From the NCBI RefSeq assembly GCF_002834295.1, contig NZ_PISP01000001.1, forward strand, positions 1,178,001-1,242,000: a DNA stretch of 64,000 nt, read 5' to 3'. The position numbers and the translations under genes are program-made. The notes under the pieces are model-generated. The model searched no databases and was not told where the DNA came from. It worked only from the letters and a program-made list of their open reading frames with translations. Shown here in pieces: positions 63,141 through 64,000 of the stretch (positions within the stretch are counted from its first letter, which is position 1; each line of letters begins with the position of its first letter). The DNA comes from Rhodohalobacter barkolensis (GTDB lineage Bacteria; Bacteroidota; Rhodothermia; Balneolales; Balneolaceae).

Positions 63141-63824
63141 ATGAGTAACTACGCACCCTATTCACACAGCGAAGAGTACTGCCTTGTAGAAGGAAAATCG
63201 GGTCTGTTTTATCCCGGAGTCAGAGTAGAAAATATCTCCTTTCCGCTTACAATTTCAGCAGTACACGGTGCAATTTGCAGCTGTTTAGCCAATGGGGATC
63301 AGCCGGTGTCAATTTATCAGGATGAACCGCATTCAGAACTTCTTGAATTTTGGATTGGAGAGTTTAATACCAAACGACTTAAATCTTTACAGGACTCGCC
63401 AACTCTGTTCGACCCTTTGCTGCCGCGTGGTTCAGATATAAATAATACCCTTAAAGAGTTAGCCAAAAATTGCGTCATTCCCCATTCGAATTTCCCTGTG
63501 ACCGCTCTGCTGGAAACTCCTGACGGATACATCCCCGGAGTGAACGTAGAAGTAAGCGCATGGAGCCTCGGACTCTGTGCAGAGCGCACAGCCATTCACC
63601 GGGCCATTACTGCAGGATATGGAGACAATCTGGGACGTCTGCATATCTACGCGCCCAAAGGAGACTTCAGCAGCCCATGCGGTGCCTGCCGTCAGGTAAT
63701 GGCAGAGTTTATGCCAAGAGAAAAGGTTGTGCTCCATCATGGAAACCAAACATCATCCTCACATTTTGTAAAAGATCTCCTGCCGTACGGATTTACCGGC
63801 AGTACATTAAAAAAGATAAAATGA
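63141..63824 (+). CDS. cdd: Cytidine deaminase with tandem domains (N-terminal domain degenerate)
   Basis: A 227-residue cytoplasmic enzyme that converts cytidine to uridine. Domain 1 (about 1-95) keeps the fold signature 'GVRVENISFPLTIS' but has 'AVHG' where the zinc/Glu motif CAE should be. Domain 2 (about 100-227) is complete: Cys146-Ala-Glu148 in 'LCAERTAIH', and Cys180 and Cys183 in 'SPCGACRQV'. E. coli Cdd also has one active and one degenerate domain, but with the active one first. Its stop overlaps the next start by 4 bp (ATGA). Confidence 0.9.
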   Translation: MSNYAPYSHSEEYCLVEGKSGLFYPGVRVENISFPLTISAVHGAICSCLANGDQPVSIYQDEPHSELLEFWIGEFNTKRLKSLQDSPTLFDPLLPRGSDINNTLKELAKNCVIPHSNFPVTALLETPDGYIPGVNVEVSAWSLGLCAERTAIHRAITAGYGDNLGRLHIYAPKGDFSSPCGACRQVMAEFMPREKVVLHHGNQTSSSHFVKDLLPYGFTGSTLKKIK

Positions 63825-64000
63825 ATTTTTTAGCAGTACTTGATTACGAACATTTAGACAATGGAATGTTTCTCACCGCTTTTGCAAGGTCACTGGCCCA
63901 AAAAAAGGAAAGCGGCATCATCATTCATAGCGACAGTGAATATACCGATCGGTTGATTCAAACCGGCATGATGCGCGAAGATGCCCGCCTGAGAGCCATT
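63821..64000 (+). CDS. Start of an unrecognised gene coupled to cdd (3'-truncated by window)
   Basis: The ATG at 63821 overlaps the cdd stop (ATGA), and the frame stays open for 60 residues to the window edge. It begins 'MNFLAVLDYEHLD' and continues with 'GIIIHSDSEYTDRLIQTG'. A hydrophobic strand followed by a polar loop and helix resembles the start of some amino-acid kinases, but this is a weak guess. No signal peptide is present. Too little is visible for a call. Confidence 0.6.
   Translation, partial: MNFLAVLDYEHLDNGMFLTAFARSLAQKKESGIIIHSDSEYTDRLIQTGMMREDARLRAI

Overview
This is chromosomal DNA from a Gram-negative bacterium that most resembles the Balneolota/Bacteroidota group, probably a Balneolaceae-like marine or halophilic species. 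That placement is inferred from gene content. The clues are a DUF2723 glycosyltransferase-like protein, a fused E1 alpha/beta dehydrogenase, DUF4097 and DUF6588-like proteins, a GH3-serine hydrolase fusion lipoprotein, many outer-membrane barrels and lipoproteins, a YbeY with the Bacteroidota-type zinc site, and moderately AT-rich DNA. I see no rRNA, tRNA, CRISPR array, prophage or intact insertion sequence. Almost all of the window is core or housekeeping sequence with short intergenic spaces, several of which hold repeat elements.

Layout. Bases 1-8500: the 3' part of a periplasmic ligand-binding protein, mltG, a repeat-rich gap with a possible small RNA, then a minus-strand run DUF2752 / TM2 / HD / DUF4097 / 7TM-SpoIIE phosphatase / Omp85-like barrel. 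Bases 8500-17000: a TonB receptor, a conserved unknown, a cold-shock protein, a PagL-like / DUF3095 / lipoprotein MsrB cluster, a bPH2 protein and an NSS transporter. Bases 17100-23700: a DUF2723 protein, then an unknown / ybeY / very divergent type IA topoisomerase / DUF445 cluster. Bases 24000-26150: a polyamine cluster (speD, pyruvoyl arginine decarboxylase, speE). Bases 26300-32600: fused E1 dehydrogenase, LD-carboxypeptidase, nadD, bamD, polyprenyl synthase and an ECF sigma factor. Bases 32800-44000: glycerate kinase, pcrA, an outer-membrane barrel, lon, rsgA and two envelope proteins. Bases 44150-51100: polA, a double Usp protein, a large BspA-type repeat lipoprotein and nfo. Bases 51200-64000: a YfcC-type transporter, an AraC regulator, a lipoprotein, a threonine aldolase, a 3-hydroxyacyl-CoA dehydrogenase, a penicillin acylase-family enzyme, the GH3-serine hydrolase fusion, a tandem cytidine deaminase and the start of an unrecognised gene.

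Shared themes are envelope and peptidoglycan work (mltG, LD-carboxypeptidase, GH3 fusion, bamD, several barrels and lipoproteins), polyamine synthesis, and DNA/RNA maintenance (pcrA, polA, nfo, lon, ybeY, rsgA).

The least ordinary items are: (1) a possible two-hairpin small RNA at 2611-2690; (2) a compact type IA topoisomerase-like protein that keeps its catalytic Tyr but has lost one TOPRIM acidic residue; (3) a pair of about 140-bp multi-hairpin elements near 56.1-56.5 kb whose stems differ in sequence but keep pairing; (4) 7-bp and 14-bp tandem repeats, one array directly abutting the speE start codon and another inside a dispersed element that has a second, array-less copy 2 kb away. No complete new defence or secretion system is evident.
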